Below are positions 61,590 to 64,000 of a stretch of DNA of 64,000 nucleotides, piece after piece; positions within the stretch are counted from its first letter, which is position 1, and the number at the start of each line of letters is the position of its first letter. Source of the stretch: Phycisphaerae bacterium (lineage in GTDB: Bacteria > Planctomycetota > Phycisphaerae > Sedimentisphaerales > Anaerobacaceae); the NCBI GenBank assembly GCA_017993835.1, contig JAGOLX010000013.1:1-64000 (forward strand), written 5' to 3'. The notes under the pieces are model-generated. The model was not told the DNA's origin and did not search any database. It saw only the letters and a program-made list of their open reading frames with translations. The position numbers were made by a program, and so were the translations under genes.

Positions 61590-63593
61590 CTATTCGGTCA
61601 TTCGTATGTTCACGGGAGGGAAGACCTTTCGGCCGTTCCCGTCGTACAGTTCGTTGAAGGGCGGAACGCCGCGTATCCGGAAGTGCGTTTCCAGGAACCG
61701 CTGCGCATCCCCCCCACAGGGGGTGTCGTCCCGGACGCGATACTCCATCGGGCGTTTCACCACCTCGCCGGCCGGCTCCAGGTTGAACGCCTCGGAGAAG
61801 TAGCCGACCCAATCATGCTCGAGCTTCACGCTCGTCTCTTGTTCCCGGTTGTTCGGATGGGCTAGGACCGCGTTCTGGAATACGAACAGGTCCGCCAACT
61901 CGGATTCGTCGAAGTCCACGCCGGACTCCCGAAGGAACGTCCGAACGGCGATCTGGAATTCCGCGTAGAAGTCCGCCTTGTGCATCAGCAACTCCAGGAA
62001 TACACCGTCGGGCGGATCGTACGGGATGCCGCCGTACCCCTCGGGCTCCAGCAGTTGGGAATGCCCCTTGTCCTGCACGTCTCTCGCGCACTTCGCCAGC
62101 TTCTCGAACACCCTGTGAATCAGAGGATACTCGTCCGGCGCCCTCGCGGATTCCCGTCGCATCCATACGACGAGGTCCGTGATTCGCACGCCGTGCTTGT
62201 TCTTGAGGTACCAGAAGACGAAGAACGCAAGCCGGTCGTCGTGCAGGCCGATCGTATAGTAGCCGTCGACGAACGCGTCGACCCACTTTGCAGGCGGCAT
62301 CGCCCCCGTCCCGATCACCACCTCCATGTTCTCCACGATCGCGGTGCTGACCTTGCTCTTGGTGTATTTGCCCTCCATCACCCTGCCCACGATGCCATAC
62401 TTTCGCCGGGATTCGCTGGAGGCAACCTGCGTGTTCGGAAACAGCAGAAACGGATAGGAATAGATCTGGTCGAACACGCTGCGGCTCATCAGCTCTTCCA
62501 GACCGGCCATGTAGGATTCGTATGTCTCCAGGGGCAGGCCCAGGATCAGCTCGATATAGGAGTAGAGAAACGCGTCGTGATAGGCCCTGCGGATGCGTTC
62601 GTAGAACTCCCGCTTGAAGTTGATTCGGTTCACCGCCCTCAGCGTGCTTTCGTTCAGGGATTGCAGCGCCAGCGTCACGCGGAAACCCACCCGGGCGTCT
62701 CGCAGAATGTCGGAGATCTTGAGCACCTTGTCCGAGGAGTTCTTCACCCAGCTCACGGAGACGAACTCGGGATATCCGTAGGTCCTTCTCGTCTGCGCCA
62801 GGTACTCCGCAATGGACACGTCTCGATTGCGGATGCCGAAATTGGAGTCGGACATGGCCACGTACTTGATCTTGTTCCTGCCGATCCAGTCGATCTCCGC
62901 CTTCACCTGTTCCAGGGGTTTCTCCCGAATGCCCCGGTGCGCCGTGTTGCCCCACGTGCAGAAAGAGCACTGGTTCGGGCACCCCCGATTGGTCTCCCAG
63001 ATGGTCCCGGAGAATTCACTCGCATACTGCCCGTAGATCGAGTCAAACGTCCCGTCCAGGTACGGCGACGGGAGCTGCTCGATCACGGGGAGCCTCTCCA
63101 CTCCGGTCCGACGAATCTCGCCGCTGGAACGATCGTGAATGATGATCCCCGGGATGTCCCCGAAGTCGCGTCCTTCCAGATGATGGCGGCACAGAGAGGC
63201 GAACACCTCTTCGCCCTCCCCGCAGCCGATGACGTCGATGAAGGGGTTCTTTCGGATGAATTCGGCCGAGAGATCGGGGTCCTTCGGAACGGACGGCCCG
63301 CCCAGCACGACCAAGGCATCGGGGAACCTCTCCCGCACGGCCCGGGCGGCGGCCATGCTCGCGTTCACATTCCACAGGAAGCACGAGAACCCAATGACCC
63401 AGACATCCTGGAGCCCGGCGGCAAACTCGGCCGGGTCGTGAGGCCGCCGAAACAAGATCTCGGGCAGATCAAAATGACGCGAGATCACGTCATCGACCCG
63501 CAGCCGTGAATAGAGCTGTCCTGCGGCCAACGGCAGAAGGTTGATGCTGGCGCCCGTGCCAAACTGAACTACGTATATCCTTGGTCTTGCCAT
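61590..63593 (-). CDS. Cobalamin-binding-type radical SAM protein
   Basis: A 667-residue protein. The N-terminal 180 residues are B12-binding-like (VWVIGFSCFLWNVNASMAAA, ALVVLGGPSVPKD, VIGCGEGEEVFASL). The radical SAM motif CPNQCSFC is at Cys205, 209 and 212, followed by YVAMSDSNFGI and FRVTLALQSLNESTL. The C-terminal 200 residues, with VFFVFWYLKN-type and YPLIHRVFEKLAK segments, are not assigned. Enzymes of this class methylate or rearrange small molecules, lipids or peptides; the substrate here is unknown. The cluster context suggests sugar or surface-component modification (inference). Confidence 0.85.
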   Translation of the reverse strand: MARPRIYVVQFGTGASINLLPLAAGQLYSRLRVDDVISRHFDLPEILFRRPHDPAEFAAGLQDVWVIGFSCFLWNVNASMAAARAVRERFPDALVVLGGPSVPKDPDLSAEFIRKNPFIDVIGCGEGEEVFASLCRHHLEGRDFGDIPGIIIHDRSSGEIRRTGVERLPVIEQLPSPYLDGTFDSIYGQYASEFSGTIWETNRGCPNQCSFCTWGNTAHRGIREKPLEQVKAEIDWIGRNKIKYVAMSDSNFGIRNRDVSIAEYLAQTRRTYGYPEFVSVSWVKNSSDKVLKISDILRDARVGFRVTLALQSLNESTLRAVNRINFKREFYERIRRAYHDAFLYSYIELILGLPLETYESYMAGLEELMSRSVFDQIYSYPFLLFPNTQVASSESRRKYGIVGRVMEGKYTKSKVSTAIVENMEVVIGTGAMPPAKWVDAFVDGYYTIGLHDDRLAFFVFWYLKNKHGVRITDLVVWMRRESARAPDEYPLIHRVFEKLAKCARDVQDKGHSQLLEPEGYGGIPYDPPDGVFLELLMHKADFYAEFQIAVRTFLRESGVDFDESELADLFVFQNAVLAHPNNREQETSVKLEHDWVGYFSEAFNLEPAGEVVKRPMEYRVRDDTPCGGDAQRFLETHFRIRGVPPFNELYDGNGRKVFPPVNIRMTE

Positions 63594-63608
63594 GCAGACT
63601 ATATCACG

Positions 63609-64000
63609 TCATCCATTGAGCGTTCTCGTTGCACATTCCCGATCCCCCAGGCCGGAGGGCACGCAGGCCTCCCACACCTGGGCCAGACCATCCTGGACCT
63701 GGCTTGGCCCGCCGGGGACTCTCTCCAACAGTTCGTCCAGGCCGAATTTCCCGAAGCGATACCGCCAGTTCGGCGAACCGTCTACGATCCGCTTCGCCTG
63801 TCCGATCAGAAGCCGAGCTTCAGCGGGCTGGCCCATCAGAACTCGGCCCAGCCCTGCGAACAGGAGCATGTAGGGGTTCTTCGGATAGGCGACCCGCACG
63901 GCGTCCAGCCAAGCGACGAATTTCTCGGGCCGCCCGCCGGGACGCAGGTTCTTGTTGCCAATGTAGTTGCCCAGAAGATTGAAAGTGAGCCAGACGTTCC
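63609..64000 (-). CDS. C-terminal part of a TPR-like protein, start outside window
   Basis: The minus-strand frame is open from the window end down to the stop at 63609 and encodes about 130 residues. LTFNLLGNYIGNKNLRPGG, KFVAWLDAVRVAYPKNPYML and GRVLMGQPAEARLLIGQAKR are TPR-like helix pairs. It ends 15 bp before the radical SAM start, so it is probably the upstream member of the same operon. Its N-terminal domains, which could be a transferase, are not visible. Confidence 0.65.
   Translation of the reverse strand, partial: NVWLTFNLLGNYIGNKNLRPGGRPEKFVAWLDAVRVAYPKNPYMLLFAGLGRVLMGQPAEARLLIGQAKRIVDGSPNWRYRFGKFGLDELLERVPGGPSQVQDGLAQVWEACVPSGLGDRECATRTLNG

Overview
Organism. The window looks like a GC-rich, flagellated Gram-negative-type bacterium, most likely a planctomycete of the class Phycisphaerae. 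This is inference from three things: a small secreted protein ending in an APAPGA-type PEP-CTERM sorting tail, an unlinked-style flagellar operon carrying two MotB-like genes, and a dense mix of IS21, IS1380, IS256, IS630, ISAs1 and IS3 remnants. No rRNA or complete tRNA gene was seen.

Layout. (1) Positions 1-16,900 are an accessory region that looks AT-richer by eye and is full of broken insertion sequences. Between the IS scraps sit a Sel1-repeat gene with a near-perfect 108-bp tandem repeat, a DUF1917/Bles03-like gene, a radical SAM/SPASM gene followed by a 72-residue peptide (candidate RiPP pair), a methyltransferase with a small partner, a membrane-tailed cobalamin-type radical SAM protein with a Cys-rich partner, a lipoprotein, and two tandem PPP-type phosphatases. 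The only apparently intact transposase gene is IS256-like. (2) Positions 16,964-31,437 are a minus-strand exopolysaccharide/capsule cluster of the Wzx/Wzy type: phosphoglycosyl transferase, a PEP-CTERM protein, GT2, pyruvyl transferase-like protein, two GT4 enzymes, polymerase, beta-propeller protein, flippase, Wzz-like and Wza-like proteins. A divergent Wzi-like outer-membrane protein follows at 31,688. (3) Positions 33,225-53,462 are flagellar: fliS, a short flagellin and fliK on the minus strand; flgB-flgC-fliE-fliF-fliG-fliH-fliI-fliJ-motE-like-motA-motB1-motB2-fliO-fliP-fliQ-fliR-flhB on the plus strand; and fliD on the minus strand. Two perfect sigma-54 consensus promoters face away from each other between fliK and flgB, and a sigma-28-like promoter precedes flagellin. 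(4) Positions 53,579-64,000 on the minus strand hold a surface-modification module: a TPR protein (partial), a cobalamin-type radical SAM enzyme, a HemN-like radical SAM enzyme, and a 1,941-codon protein with two duplicated GT-B modules, a methyltransferase domain, TPRs and another transferase domain. Its end runs into an out-of-frame GT2 C-terminal segment.

How the genes work together. The EPS cluster has the usual assembly line: lipid-linked initiation, sugar addition, flipping, polymerisation, chain-length control and outer-membrane export, but no tyrosine kinase. The flagellar region supplies rod base, MS ring, switch (FliG), export ATPase complex, stator and export gate. The genes flhA, fliM, fliN, hook genes and regulators are not in this window. 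The glycosyltransferases next to flagellin and next to fliD suggest, by position only, that flagellar proteins or surface polysaccharides are decorated. The most novel-looking items are the radical SAM/peptide pair at 2.1-3.8 kb, the giant transferase with two radical SAM partners at 54-63.6 kb, and the tandem MotB pair.
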